Positions 33,816 through 43,103 of a stretch of DNA of 64,000 bases are shown here, one piece after another. Position 1 is the stretch's first letter. Every line of letters starts with the position of its first letter. Where the stretch lies: NCBI RefSeq assembly GCF_900188455.1, contig NZ_FZOL01000014.1:1-64000 (forward strand), written 5' to 3'. The DNA is from Pseudomonas japonica. GTDB lineage: Bacteria; Pseudomonadota; Gammaproteobacteria; Pseudomonadales; Pseudomonadaceae. Position numbers and translations under genes: made by a program. A model generated the notes under the pieces. It made no database searches. It worked only from the letters and a program-made list of their open reading frames with translations, and was not told where the DNA came from.

Positions 33816-36800
33816 GCCAGGTTTATCGCCTCTCCAGCGGCGGTCGCATCGACCGCAGCAAAGTCTTGAATTTCACCTTCAACGGCCAGAGCTACCAGGG
33901 CTACGTCGGTGACAGCCTGGCCGCCGCGCTGCTGGCCAACGGCGTCGACATCGTCGGGCGCAGCTTCAAGTACTCGCGTCCGCGCGGCATCATCGCCGCC
34001 GGTGCCGAGGAGCCGAACGCGATCCTGCAGATCGGTGCCAGCGAAGCCACCCAGATCCCCAACGTGCGGGCTACCCAGCAGGCCCTGTATTCCGGCCTGG
34101 TCGCCACCAGCACCAACGGCTGGCCGAACGTGAACAACGATGTCATGGGCATCATCGGTAAAGTCGGCGGCAAGATGATGCCCCCCGGCTTCTACTACAA
34201 GACGTTCATGTACCCGCAGTCGTTCTGGATGACCTACGAGAAGTACATCCGCAAAGCCGCCGGCCTCGGTCGCGCGCCGCTGCAGAACGACCCCGACACC
34301 TACGACTACATGAACCAGCACTGCGATGTGCTGATCGTCGGTGGCGGCCCCGCCGGTCTCGCCGCCGCCCTGGCTGCCGCGCGCAGCGGGGCGCGGGTGA
34401 TCCTCGCCGATGAACAGGAAGAGTTCGGCGGCAGCCTGCTCGACAGCCGCGAAAGCCTCGACGGCAAGCCGGCGGCCGAGTGGGTCGCCGCGGTGGTCGC
34501 CGAGCTGAAGAGCCTGCGCGAAGTGACCTTGCTGCCACGGGCCACGGTCAACGGCTACCACGACCACAACTTCCTGACCATTCACGAGCGCCTGACCGAC
34601 CACCTCGGTGATCGCGCGCCGATGGGCCAGGTGCGTCAGCGCATGCACCGGGTTCGCGCCAAGCGCGTGGTCCTGGCCACCGGCGCCCACGAGCGTCCGC
34701 TGGTGTACGCCAACAACGACGTGCCGGGCAACATGCTGGCCGGCGCCGTCTCCGTCTACGTCCGCCGCTACGGCGTGGCCCCGGGCCGCAAGCTGGTGCT
34801 GGCGACCAACAACGACCATGCCTACCGCGTTGCCCTCGACTGGCACGACGCCGGCCTGCAAGTGGTGGCTGTCGCCGATGCGCGGCACAACCCGCGCGGT
34901 TCGCTGGTGGAAGAAGCCCGTGCCAAGGGCATCCGCATCCTGACCTCCAGCTCGGTGGTCGAGACGCGCGGCAGCAAGCGCGTCAGCGGCGCCCGTGTCG
35001 CCGCCATCGATGTGAAGGCGCACAAGGTCACCAGCCCTGGCGAATGGCTCGAATGCGATCTGGTCGCCAGCTCCGGCGGCTACAGTCCGGTGGTCCACCT
35101 GGCCTCGCACCTGGGCGGCAAGCCGGTCTGGCGTGAAGACATCCTCGGCTTCGTGCCGGGCGACGCACCGCAGAAGCGCGTATGCGTCGGTGGCATCAAC
35201 GGTGTGTTCGGCCTGGGCGAAAGCCTCGCCGACGGTTTCGAGGGCGGCGCCCGTGCGGCCAGCGAGGCCGGCTTCAAGGCCGCTGCCGTCACCGCGCCGA
35301 AAGTCCTGGCACGCCAGGAAGAGGCCACCGTGGCGCTGTTCCAGGTGCCTCACGAGAAGAACACCGCCCGCGCGCCGAAGCAGTTCGTCGACCAGCAGAA
35401 CGATGTCACCGCCGCCGCCATCGAACTGGCGACCCGCGAAGGCTTCGAGTCGGTCGAGCACGTCAAGCGCTACACCGCGCTGGGCTTCGGTACCGACCAG
35501 GGCAAACTGGGCAACATCAACGGCCTGGCCATCGCCGCCCGTTCGCTGGGCATCGGCATCCCGGAAATGGGCACCACCATGTTCCGTCCGAACTACACGC
35601 CGATCACCTTCGGCGCGGTCGCCGGGCGTCACTGCGGTCACCTGTTCGAGCCGGTGCGCTTCACCGCGCTGCATGCCTGGCATGTGAAGAACGGCGCCGA
35701 GTTCGAAGACGTCGGCCAGTGGAAGCGGCCGTGGTACTTCCCTCGCGCCGGTGAAGACATCCACGCCGCCGTGGCCCGCGAATGCAAGGCCGTGCGCGAC
35801 AGCGTGGGCCTGCTGGACGCCTCGACCCTGGGCAAGATCGACATCCAGGGCCCGGATGCCCGCGAGTTCCTCAACCGCATCTACACCAACGCCTGGACCA
35901 AGCTCGACGTGGGCAAGGCCCGCTACGGCCTGATGTGCAAGGAAGACGGCATGGTCTTCGACGACGGCGTGACCGCCTGCGTCGGCGACAACCACTTCAT
36001 CATGACCACCACCACCGGCGGCGCGGCGCGCGTCCTGCAGTGGCTGGAGATCTACCAGCAGACCGAATGGCCGGACCTGAAGGTGTACTTCACCTCGGTC
36101 ACCGACCACTACGCGACCCTGACCCTGTCCGGCCCGAACAGCCGCAAGCTGCTCGCCGAAGTCAGCGACATCGACCTGGACAAGGACGCCTTCCCGTTCA
36201 TGAGCTGGAAGGAAGGCCTGGTCGGCGGCGTGCCGGCGCGGGTGTTCCGGATCTCGTTCACCGGCGAGCTGTCCTACGAGGTGAACATCCAGGCCAACTA
36301 CGCCATGGGCGTGCTGGAGAAGATCGTCGAGGCCGGCAAGAAGTACAACCTGACCCCGTATGGCACCGAGACCATGCACGTCCTGCGCGCCGAGAAGGGC
36401 TTCATCATCGTCGGCCAGGACACCGACGGCTCGATGACCCCGGACGACCTGAACATGAGCTGGTGCGTCGGGCGCAACAAGCCGTTCTCCTGGATCGGCC
36501 TGCGCGGCATGAACCGCGAGGACTGCGTGCGCGAGAACCGCAAGCAGCTGGTGGGCCTCAAGCCGGTCGACCCGAACAAGTGGCTGCCGGAAGGTGCGCA
36601 ACTGGTGTTCGATCCGAAGCAGCCGATCCCGATGGACATGGTCGGTCACGTCACCTCCAGCTACGCGGCCAACTCGCTGGGTTATTCCTTCGCCATGGGT
36701 GTGGTCAAGGGTGGCCTGCAGCGCATCGGCGAGCGGGTCTACTCGCCCCAGGCCGACGGCAGCGTGATCGAGGCGGAGATCTGTTCTTCGGTGTTCTTCG

Positions 36801-36829
36801 ATCCCAAGGGTGAGCGGCAGAACGTTTAA
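33812..36829 (+). CDS. soxA: Sarcosine oxidase subunit alpha
   Basis: Largest subunit, 1005 residues, binding NAD+ and folate. Order: N-terminal ferredoxin-like domain (NGQSYQGYVGDSLAAALLANG, about 24-44) and GRSFKYSRPRGI, an FAD/NAD domain with VLIVGGGPAGLAAALAAARSG (about 174-194) and LATGAHERPLVYANNDVPG, and a C-terminal GcvT-like aminomethyltransferase half (from about 600; LLDASTLGKIDIQGPDAREFLNRIY, GELSYEVNI, GTETMHVLRAEKG). It transfers the methyl carbon to THF. A REP pair separates it from soxG. Confidence 0.97.
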   Translation: MSQVYRLSSGGRIDRSKVLNFTFNGQSYQGYVGDSLAAALLANGVDIVGRSFKYSRPRGIIAAGAEEPNAILQIGASEATQIPNVRATQQALYSGLVATSTNGWPNVNNDVMGIIGKVGGKMMPPGFYYKTFMYPQSFWMTYEKYIRKAAGLGRAPLQNDPDTYDYMNQHCDVLIVGGGPAGLAAALAAARSGARVILADEQEEFGGSLLDSRESLDGKPAAEWVAAVVAELKSLREVTLLPRATVNGYHDHNFLTIHERLTDHLGDRAPMGQVRQRMHRVRAKRVVLATGAHERPLVYANNDVPGNMLAGAVSVYVRRYGVAPGRKLVLATNNDHAYRVALDWHDAGLQVVAVADARHNPRGSLVEEARAKGIRILTSSSVVETRGSKRVSGARVAAIDVKAHKVTSPGEWLECDLVASSGGYSPVVHLASHLGGKPVWREDILGFVPGDAPQKRVCVGGINGVFGLGESLADGFEGGARAASEAGFKAAAVTAPKVLARQEEATVALFQVPHEKNTARAPKQFVDQQNDVTAAAIELATREGFESVEHVKRYTALGFGTDQGKLGNINGLAIAARSLGIGIPEMGTTMFRPNYTPITFGAVAGRHCGHLFEPVRFTALHAWHVKNGAEFEDVGQWKRPWYFPRAGEDIHAAVARECKAVRDSVGLLDASTLGKIDIQGPDAREFLNRIYTNAWTKLDVGKARYGLMCKEDGMVFDDGVTACVGDNHFIMTTTTGGAARVLQWLEIYQQTEWPDLKVYFTSVTDHYATLTLSGPNSRKLLAEVSDIDLDKDAFPFMSWKEGLVGGVPARVFRISFTGELSYEVNIQANYAMGVLEKIVEAGKKYNLTPYGTETMHVLRAEKGFIIVGQDTDGSMTPDDLNMSWCVGRNKPFSWIGLRGMNREDCVRENRKQLVGLKPVDPNKWLPEGAQLVFDPKQPIPMDMVGHVTSSYAANSLGYSFAMGVVKGGLQRIGERVYSPQADGSVIEAEICSSVFFDPKGERQNV

Positions 36830-36837
36830 GGCTGTGT

Positions 36838-36953
36838 TCGGGGACCGCTTCGCGGTCCTTCGCAGGCAAGCCAGCTCCTACAAGAGCAGGGTGAGCCCCG
36901 CAACTCTCTGTAGGAGCGTGGCTTGCCCGCGAAGGGCTGCAAAGCAGCCCCAG
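36838..36953. repeat. REP pair inside the sox operon
   Basis: Inverted GTAGGAGC-type REP pair between soxA and soxG, the only large gap in the operon. Such pairs often protect upstream mRNA from 3' decay, which would favour SoxBDA over SoxG transcripts; this effect is inferred. Confidence 0.8.
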
Positions 36954-36985
36954 ATGGATTCCAGAATTCAGGCAGGTATAAAAAG

Positions 36986-37618
36986 ATGAGCGCCATCAAC
37001 GTCTACGAACAACGCCCCGGCGGCGACGCCAAAGCCGAATCGCCGCTGCACCACGCCGACCTGTCCAGCCTGGTCGGCAAGGGCCGCAAGAACGCCGGGG
37101 TGACCCTGCGCGAGAAGAAATTCCTCGGTCACCTGACCCTCCGTGGCGACGCCCACGACCCGGCCTTCGCCGGCGGCGTGTTCAAGGCCATCGGCCTGGA
37201 ACTGCCGGTCGCCCTGACCGTGGTCGCCAACGGTGACATGTCGCTGCAATGGCTCGGCCCGGACGAGTGGCTGCTGATCGTCCCCGGCGGCCAGGAGTTC
37301 GCCGTGGAAAATGCCCTGCGCGACGCGCTGCAAGGCCAGCACATCCAGGTGGTCAACGTCAGCGGCGGGCAGACTCTGCTGGAACTGAGCGGCCCGAAGG
37401 TGCGTGAAGTGCTGATGAAATCCACCAGCTACGACGTGCACCCGAACAACTTCCCGGTGGGCAAGGCGGTCGGTACCGTGTTTGCCAAGTCGCAACTGGT
37501 GATCCGCCGCACCGGCGAGGAAACCTGGGAGCTGCTGATCCGCCGCAGCTTCTCCGACTACTGGTGGCTGTGGTTGCAGGACGCTTCCGCCGAATACGGT
37601 CTGGCCATCGAAGCCTGA
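36986..37618 (+). CDS. soxG: Sarcosine oxidase subunit gamma
   Basis: 210-residue gamma subunit, related to the GcvT C-terminal fold. Motifs: NVYEQRPGGDAKAESPLHHADL, GVTLREKKFLGHLTLRGD, LQWLGPDEWLLIVPGG, VVNVSGGQTLLELSGPKVREVL and a C-terminal SFSDYWWLWLQDASAEYG. Start ATG 36986 is the first ATG giving the conserved N-terminus; the ribosome site GGCAGG is about 11 bases upstream, rather far. purU follows after 14 bp. Confidence 0.95.
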   Translation: MSAINVYEQRPGGDAKAESPLHHADLSSLVGKGRKNAGVTLREKKFLGHLTLRGDAHDPAFAGGVFKAIGLELPVALTVVANGDMSLQWLGPDEWLLIVPGGQEFAVENALRDALQGQHIQVVNVSGGQTLLELSGPKVREVLMKSTSYDVHPNNFPVGKAVGTVFAKSQLVIRRTGEETWELLIRRSFSDYWWLWLQDASAEYGLAIEA

Positions 37619-37632
37619 GCAGGAGAATCAGC

Positions 37633-38490
37633 ATGAGTCGTGCCCCGGACACCTGGATTCTCACCGCCGACTGCCCGAGCCTGCTCGGTACCGTGGATGT
37701 GGTCACCCGCTTCCTCTACGAGCAGCGTTGCTACGTCACCGAGCACCACTCGTTCGATGACCGGCTGTCCGGGCGCTTCTTCATTCGCGTCGAGTTCCGC
37801 CAGCCGGACGACTTCGACGAGGCGGGCTTCCGCGCCGGCCTGGCCGAGCGCGGCGAGGCCTTCGGCATGCTCTTCGAGCTGACCGCGCCGAACCACCGGC
37901 CGAAGGTGGTGATCATGGTTTCCAAGGCCGATCACTGCCTCAACGACCTGCTCTATCGCCAGCGCATCGGCCAGTTGGGCATGGACGTGGTGGCGGTGGT
38001 GTCGAACCACCCGGACCTCGCGCCGTTGGCCGAGTGGCATCACATCCCGTATCACCATTTCCCCCTGGATCCCCACGACAAGCCGGCGCAGGAACGCAAG
38101 GTGCTGCAGGTGATCGAGGAGTCCGGCGCCGAGCTGGTGATCCTCGCCCGCTACATGCAGGTGCTGTCGCCGGAGCTGTGCCGTCGCCTGGACGGCTGGG
38201 CGATCAACATCCACCACTCGCTGCTGCCCGGCTTCAAGGGCGCCAAGCCGTATCACCAGGCCTACAACAAGGGCGTGAAGATGGTCGGTGCCACCGCGCA
38301 CTACATCAACAACGACCTCGACGAAGGCCCGATCATCGCCCAGGGCGTCGAGGTGGTGGACCACAGCCACTATCCCGAGGACCTGATCGCCAAGGGCCGT
38401 GATATCGAGTGCCTGACCCTGGCACGGGCGGTGGGGTATCACATCGAGCGGCGGGTGTTCCTCAACGCCAACCGCACCGTCGTTCTCTAA
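37633..38490 (+). CDS. purU: Formyltetrahydrofolate deformylase
   Basis: Hydrolyses 10-formyl-THF to formate and THF, releasing THF after the C1 unit from sarcosine has been oxidised. 285 residues: N-terminal ACT domain (TWILTADCPSLLGTVDVV, residues 7-24; RFFIRVEFRQ) and a C-terminal formyltransferase domain with LILARYMQVLSP-type segment, NIHHSLLPGFKGAKPYHQAY and NNDLDEGPIIAQGVEVVDH (catalytic Asn/His/Asp). AGGAGA lies upstream of ATG 37633. Last gene of the glyA-sox operon before a REP. Confidence 0.96.
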   Translation: MSRAPDTWILTADCPSLLGTVDVVTRFLYEQRCYVTEHHSFDDRLSGRFFIRVEFRQPDDFDEAGFRAGLAERGEAFGMLFELTAPNHRPKVVIMVSKADHCLNDLLYRQRIGQLGMDVVAVVSNHPDLAPLAEWHHIPYHHFPLDPHDKPAQERKVLQVIEESGAELVILARYMQVLSPELCRRLDGWAINIHHSLLPGFKGAKPYHQAYNKGVKMVGATAHYINNDLDEGPIIAQGVEVVDHSHYPEDLIAKGRDIECLTLARAVGYHIERRVFLNANRTVVL

Positions 38491-38498
38491 GTCCTCCT

Positions 38499-38609
38499 GG
38501 GACCGCTTCGCGGTCCTTCGCGAGCAAGCTCGCTCCCACAAGGTTTCTTTGCCGGGCTCATTTTTGTGGCCTGGCAGGTAACCCTGTGGGAGCGAGCTTG
38601 CTCGCGAAT
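38499..38609. repeat. REP pair, GTGGGAGCGAGC subtype
   Basis: Inverted pair of the second REP subtype between purU and fdhA, with a 40-bp unrelated loop. It starts 9 bases after the purU stop. Confidence 0.8.
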
Positions 38610-38633
38610 GCATTCTGGATACCTCCACGGGAC

Positions 38634-38660
38634 TGCCGCCGATAGATAAACCACTGTCGC
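38634..38660 (+). promoter_or_regulatory. Candidate AraC-family half-site pair upstream of fdhA
   Basis: ACTGCCGC at 38632 and ACTGTCGC at 38653 (cores TGCCGC 38634, TGTCGC 38655), 21 bp apart, about 125 bp before fdhA. Matches the other betaine/sarcosine promoter pairs in this window. Confidence 0.5.
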
Positions 38661-38782
38661 AACCAGTGGCGGCATTCACGCCCGACCGGCCCACAATTCC
38701 CCCATTCCAGTAACACTGGCCGCCCATGGACGGCGGCGCTTCAACCAACGCTGCATAACTACAAGTCAAGCGAGGTAAGAGC

Positions 38783-39982
38783 ATGTCTGGCAATCGTGGA
38801 GTGGTGTATCTCGGCGCCGGAAAGGTCGAGGTGCAGAAGATCGACTATCCGAAGATGCAGGACCCGCGCGGTCGCAAGATCGAGCACGGGGTCATCCTCA
38901 AGGTGGTCTCCACCAACATCTGCGGCTCCGACCAGCACATGGTTCGCGGCCGCACCACTGCCCAGACCGGACTGGTCCTGGGCCATGAAATCACCGGCGA
39001 GGTCATCGAGAAGGGCAGCGACGTCGAGAACCTGAAGATCGGTGACCTGGTCTCCGTACCCTTCAACGTCGCCTGCGGCCGCTGCCGCTCCTGCAAGGAA
39101 ATGCACACCGGCGTCTGCCTGACCGTCAACCCGGCCCGCGCCGGCGGTGCCTACGGCTATGTCGACATGGGCGACTGGACCGGCGGCCAGGCCGAGTACG
39201 TGCTGGTGCCGTACGCTGACTTCAACCTGCTGAAACTGCCGGATCGCGACAAGGCCATGGAGAAGATCCGCGACCTGACCTGCCTGTCCGACATTCTGCC
39301 GACCGGCTACCACGGTGCGGTCACTGCTGGCGTTGGCCCGGGCAGCACCGTGTATGTCGCCGGTGCCGGCCCTGTCGGCCTCGCTGCCGCCGCCTCGGCA
39401 CGCCTGTTGGGCGCCGCCTGCGTGATCGTCGGTGACCTCAATCCGCTGCGCCTGGCGCATGCCAAGGCCCAGGGCTTCGAAGTGGTCGACCTGTCCAAGG
39501 ACGCCCCGCTGCACGAGCAGATCATCGACATCCTCGGCGAGCCTGAAGTGGACTGCGCGGTCGATGCCGTCGGCTTCGAAGCCCGTGGCCATGGCCATGA
39601 AGGCGCCAAGCACGAGGCCCCGGCCACCGTGCTCAACTCGCTGATGCAGGTCACCCGCGTTGCCGGCAAGATCGGTATTCCGGGCCTGTACGTGACCGAG
39701 GATCCGGGTGCGGTGGATGCCGCGGCGAAGATCGGTGCCCTGAGCATCCGCTTCGGCCTGGGCTGGGCCAAGTCGCACAGCTTCCACACCGGCCAGACCC
39801 CGGTGATGAAGTACAACCGCGCGCTGATGCAGGCGATCATGTGGGACCGCATCAACATCGCCGAGATCGTCGGGGTGCAGGTGATCAGCCTCGACCAGGC
39901 GCCGGAAGGCTATGGCGAGTTCGATGCCGGTGTGCCGAAGAAATTCGTGATCGACCCGCACAAGACGTTCAGTGCGGCGTAA
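38783..39982 (+). CDS. fdhA: Formaldehyde dehydrogenase, glutathione-independent
   Basis: Zinc NAD-dependent enzyme oxidising formaldehyde to formate, removing the formaldehyde made during demethylation. 399 residues, as in the P. putida enzyme. Catalytic-zinc segment NICGSDQHMVRGRTTAQTG with LGHEITGEV, structural-zinc Cys cluster CGRCRSCKEMHTGVC, and Rossmann motif VYVAGAGPVGLAAAASARLLG (about 191-211). It has its own promoter region after the purU REP, and a strong hairpin follows the stop. GAGGTAAGAGC precedes ATG 38783. Confidence 0.97.
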   Translation: MSGNRGVVYLGAGKVEVQKIDYPKMQDPRGRKIEHGVILKVVSTNICGSDQHMVRGRTTAQTGLVLGHEITGEVIEKGSDVENLKIGDLVSVPFNVACGRCRSCKEMHTGVCLTVNPARAGGAYGYVDMGDWTGGQAEYVLVPYADFNLLKLPDRDKAMEKIRDLTCLSDILPTGYHGAVTAGVGPGSTVYVAGAGPVGLAAAASARLLGAACVIVGDLNPLRLAHAKAQGFEVVDLSKDAPLHEQIIDILGEPEVDCAVDAVGFEARGHGHEGAKHEAPATVLNSLMQVTRVAGKIGIPGLYVTEDPGAVDAAAKIGALSIRFGLGWAKSHSFHTGQTPVMKYNRALMQAIMWDRINIAEIVGVQVISLDQAPEGYGEFDAGVPKKFVIDPHKTFSAA

Positions 39983-39988
39983 GCGGAA

Positions 39989-40022
39989 ATGAAGAAGGGG
40001 CCGGTTTCGGCCCCTTCTTCAT
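39989..40022 (+). terminator. Terminator after fdhA
   Basis: Perfect 14-bp stem (ATGAAGAAGGGGCC / GGCCCCTTCTTCAT) with a 6-base loop, 6 bases after the fdhA stop. The GC core is flanked by A-rich and T-rich arms, typical of an intrinsic terminator that may work in both directions. Confidence 0.8.
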
Positions 40023-40059
40023 AGAACAAAACATAACCAACTGATTTTGCGCGTATTTT

Positions 40060-40160
40060 GTAGGAGCTGGCTTGCCTGCGAAGGACCGCGCAGCGGTCCC
40101 CGAATGCGGTGAGGTCCGGGACCGCTTCGCGGTCCTTCGCAGGCAAGCCAGCTCCTACAG
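40060..40160. repeat. REP pair (REPIN-like)
   Basis: Inverted GTAGGAGC-type REP pair between the convergent fdhA and LPS-kinase operon ends, 17 bp after the last LPS gene. Confidence 0.8.
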
Positions 40161-40177
40161 GGACCGCGTCGTGCTTC

Positions 40178-41620
40178 TTAGTCCGAGAGTTTCGGCAGGC
40201 ACTCATCCAGCCGCTTGTACAGCGCACTCTCCACCGGCCAGTTCCTCAACAACCGCGCCCGGTCCCTGGCGAACGCCGGGGCGAAGCTCAGTTGCGTCGC
40301 ATGCTGGCTCATCGCATCGAGGTCGATCAGCGCCCACTGCCCGTCCTGCCAGAACAGGTTGTAGGCCTTCAGGTCGCCATGGCTGATGCGCTCGTGAATC
40401 AACTGCGCCAGCAACTGCTGCAACGCCGCCAATTGCGCTTCAGGCACGTCACCGCTGTCCACGTACGGCGCGAAGCTGGTCATCAGGTCCGGCCCGTCGA
40501 GCAGTTCGGTGATCAGGTAGGCCTTGCCGCGCAGGCCCAGCGTGCGTGTCTCCAGCACCGCCAGCGGGGTGGGCGTGGCGAAGCCGAGGAACGCCAGGCG
40601 ATGCCCTTCGATCCATGAATGCCAGGCCCGGCTCGGGCGCCAGAAGCGCTTGAACCAGTGGGCGGTGTTCTTGATGTTGTAGCGCTTGATCACCAGCGCC
40701 CGGCCATCGGCCTCGACCCGTGCCACGCTGGCGGCACCGCCGGTCTTGTACAGGTGCCCGGCGTCGATCAGCGCATCGGCGTTGTCCAGCACAGGCTGCA
40801 TCGCGGCGACCTGCTTGCGCGGGATCGCCTTCAGGCCCGAGGCGCCGCGCTCGACGCTGAACAGCGTGCAATCACGACCGGCCTTGTCCAGGTAGTCCTT
40901 CAGGCGCCAGTGGCGGACCTTGTCGATCTGCTTCTGCAGGGCTTCCAGCGGCAGCGCGTGCTCGCTGTTGGCCAGCAGGTAGTGCACCAGCAGTTCCTCG
41001 ATGAACGGTTCGAGGCGCTTGGGCAACTGGGCGAAGAGCACCCCGAGGTTCTGCAGCACCTGCTGGCGCGACAGCGGCTGGCCCGGGTTTTCCGCCTTGA
41101 TCCCGCCACCGTCGATGACGTACAGCTGGCCGTCATGGCGCAGCAGGTTGTCCAGGTGCAGGTCGTCCTGCCACAGGCCCTTGGCGTGCAACTGCGCGAC
41201 CGCGGCGAGGGCTTCGCCGAGGACCAGGCTCTGCGCGTCACTCAGCGGTGCCTGGGCTTCCACCTCGGCCCAGGCGTCGCCGAGGCTGCTGGAGCCTTCG
41301 AGGTATTCGAACAGCAACCAGCCACCTTCGCCTTCTTTCAGGCCGTCGGCCAGCAGTCGCGGGGTGGTCACGCCGTTGTCGGCGAGCAGGCGCACACCGT
41401 CCCGTTCCCGCTGGAAATGCCGCGCGGCGCTGCCGCCGACCAGCAATTTGGCCAGCACCGGCGTGCCCCGCCAGACCCCGGCTCCGACATAGCGCTGCCC
41501 CGGCAGCACCCGCAGCAGGCTGAGCAGTTGCAGCTCGGCGCTGCCGGCGGCATCGGCGAGGGTGATGCTCAACGGCAGCGCCGGGGTGCGCCCGGCATCC
41601 TTGAGTTCGGACAAGCGCAT
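40178..41620 (-). CDS. Tandem LPS kinase-like (InaA family) protein, PA5006-like
   Basis: A 480-residue cytoplasmic protein made of two kinase-like halves. The first has QDDLHLDNLLRHDGQLYVIDGGG (about 152-174), the second SHGDLKAYNLFWQDGQWALIDLDAM (about 417-441), both resembling the catalytic loop and metal-binding loop of lipopolysaccharide core kinases. The order matches the PA5006 gene at the end of the P. aeruginosa core operon. Probably phosphorylates or supports phosphorylation of inner-core heptose; the exact site is unknown. Start at 41620 overlaps the upstream stop (TGATG). Confidence 0.82.
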   Translation of the reverse strand: MRLSELKDAGRTPALPLSITLADAAGSAELQLLSLLRVLPGQRYVGAGVWRGTPVLAKLLVGGSAARHFQRERDGVRLLADNGVTTPRLLADGLKEGEGGWLLFEYLEGSSSLGDAWAEVEAQAPLSDAQSLVLGEALAAVAQLHAKGLWQDDLHLDNLLRHDGQLYVIDGGGIKAENPGQPLSRQQVLQNLGVLFAQLPKRLEPFIEELLVHYLLANSEHALPLEALQKQIDKVRHWRLKDYLDKAGRDCTLFSVERGASGLKAIPRKQVAAMQPVLDNADALIDAGHLYKTGGAASVARVEADGRALVIKRYNIKNTAHWFKRFWRPSRAWHSWIEGHRLAFLGFATPTPLAVLETRTLGLRGKAYLITELLDGPDLMTSFAPYVDSGDVPEAQLAALQQLLAQLIHERISHGDLKAYNLFWQDGQWALIDLDAMSQHATQLSFAPAFARDRARLLRNWPVESALYKRLDECLPKLSD

Positions 41621-42372
41621 CAGCGGGTTTCCTTATGACGACGGCGACGCAGCAGGCGCTGCAGCCAGGCATTCACCAGCGCGCTGTCCGCAGGCTGATC
41701 CAGGTACGCCGACAGCAGCAGGCGCACGTCCGCCTCGCTCCAGAGCGGCGCGCGACGCAGCAGCGGCTCCAGGTCCTTGAGGCGGTCACGCTGGCCGAAC
41801 AGCAGCGGCCGGGTCTTTTCCAGATCGATCAACTGGGCCTGCCAGCCGTCGCCGCGTTCGCGCAGGAAGATGTGCTTGGGATAGAAGCAGCCGTGGACCT
41901 GCCCGGCAGCATGGAGGGTGCGGGCCAACTGGCCGCAGGCGCGCAGGATGCCGTGGCGCTGGCCGGTGTCCAGCTGTTCCCACTGGCCGAGCAGCAGGTC
42001 GAGATCGGTCCACTCGTCCAGCGCCCGGGTCATGAGGATCGCCCGGCGCTCGCCGTCGATCTTGCGCTCGCCGTAGTACACAGCCTGCAGCGCTGGAATG
42101 CGCAGCTTCTGGTAGCGGCTGATATTGCGGAATTCGCGGGCGAAGGTCGGCTCGCCGAACGGCCGGTGCAGGGTGTGGGTCAGGTAGTTGCTCTGGCGCT
42201 TGAGGTAGTAGCCCTTGCCTTCGAGCTCCAGGCGAAACACGCTGCTCCAGCCACCACGGCCGGTGTTGGGCTCGTCCACCGCGTCCAGTTGCACCGCCCA
42301 GAGCTGGTCGAAGCCGTTCAGGCCGTGGCGTTCGAGCAGCGCCGTGTCGGTGTTGGCGACAAAATCACTCAT
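41620..42372 (-). CDS. LPS kinase-like protein, possible WapQ
   Basis: A 250-residue protein of the lipopolysaccharide kinase (InaA/Kdo) family: GGWSSVFRLELEGKGYYLKRQSNY (glycine-rich and lysine region, about 37-60), ILMTRALDEWTDL and LIDLEKTR. The catalytic loop reads His160-Gly-Cys162-FYPKHIF where active relatives have HGD or HND, so the catalytic Asp is replaced. Position corresponds to PA5007. It could be a pseudokinase or use another residue. Start 42372 overlaps the preceding gene by ATGA. Confidence 0.78.
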   Translation of the reverse strand: MSDFVANTDTALLERHGLNGFDQLWAVQLDAVDEPNTGRGGWSSVFRLELEGKGYYLKRQSNYLTHTLHRPFGEPTFAREFRNISRYQKLRIPALQAVYYGERKIDGERRAILMTRALDEWTDLDLLLGQWEQLDTGQRHGILRACGQLARTLHAAGQVHGCFYPKHIFLRERGDGWQAQLIDLEKTRPLLFGQRDRLKDLEPLLRRAPLWSEADVRLLLSAYLDQPADSALVNAWLQRLLRRRRHKETR

Positions 42373-43103
42373 TCGCGTCCCTCGAAAAACTTCACGATAT
42401 GGCGGATGCGCTTCTTGTCGGCCGCGTTCAGGCGGTCGCGGTTGCGGTACTGCAGATAGAAGCGCAGGCGCTGGGTGGCCGACAGATGATACTTGGCCAC
42501 TTTGTCCAGGCACGCCAGGTCCTTGGTGATGCGGTAGCGCAGCATGAAGCCCCACCAGAAGTCGCCGGTCGGGCAATCGATGAAGAATAGCGTGCCCGCG
42601 TCGTCCACCAGCAGGTTGCGCCACTTCAGGTCGTTGTGGGTGAAGTGGTGGTCATGCATGACCCGCGTATGCCGCGCCAGCTGCCGGCTGACGTGGTCGA
42701 CCCAGTGGCGGTCGGCCAGGCGTGGGTCGTTGCTCTCGGCCAGGGCGTTGAGGTCTTCGGTGCGCGGCAGTTCGCGGGTGATCATCGCGCCGCGGCCGAA
42801 ACTCAGGCCATTGCGCTCCAGGCCGCAGGCCACCACCTCGGCGGTGGGAATCTGCCACTTGGCGAACTGCTTGAGGTTCTGCCACTCGGCCTTGATCCGC
42901 GGCCGCCCCAGGTAGCGGCGCAGGTGCTTGCCGGCGCCGGTGTAGCGTTTGACGTAGTAGTTGACCCCGTCACGCTGGACGCGGATCACTTCGCTCAGCG
43001 GATCTCGGGTGAGTTGCTCGCCCTGCAGGGCGAACACCGCGTCGATACTGCCGAAATCCTCTGCCAGGGCCGCGTACTTCGGCTCCAGTGTCCAACCCGC
43101 CAT
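42369..43103 (-). CDS. wapP: LPS core heptose kinase-like protein, probable WapP
   Basis: A 244-residue small kinase with the expected HFTHNDLKWRNLLVDDAG catalytic loop (about 154-171) and LFFIDCPTGDFWWG metal-binding loop. N-terminal YYVKRYTGAGKHLRRYLGRPR holds the nucleotide-binding lysine. It corresponds to PA5008 (wapP), which is needed for inner-core phosphorylation in P. aeruginosa. Start codon overlaps the waaP stop (TGATG). Confidence 0.82.
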   Translation of the reverse strand: MAGWTLEPKYAALAEDFGSIDAVFALQGEQLTRDPLSEVIRVQRDGVNYYVKRYTGAGKHLRRYLGRPRIKAEWQNLKQFAKWQIPTAEVVACGLERNGLSFGRGAMITRELPRTEDLNALAESNDPRLADRHWVDHVSRQLARHTRVMHDHHFTHNDLKWRNLLVDDAGTLFFIDCPTGDFWWGFMLRYRITKDLACLDKVAKYHLSATQRLRFYLQYRNRDRLNAADKKRIRHIVKFFEGRE

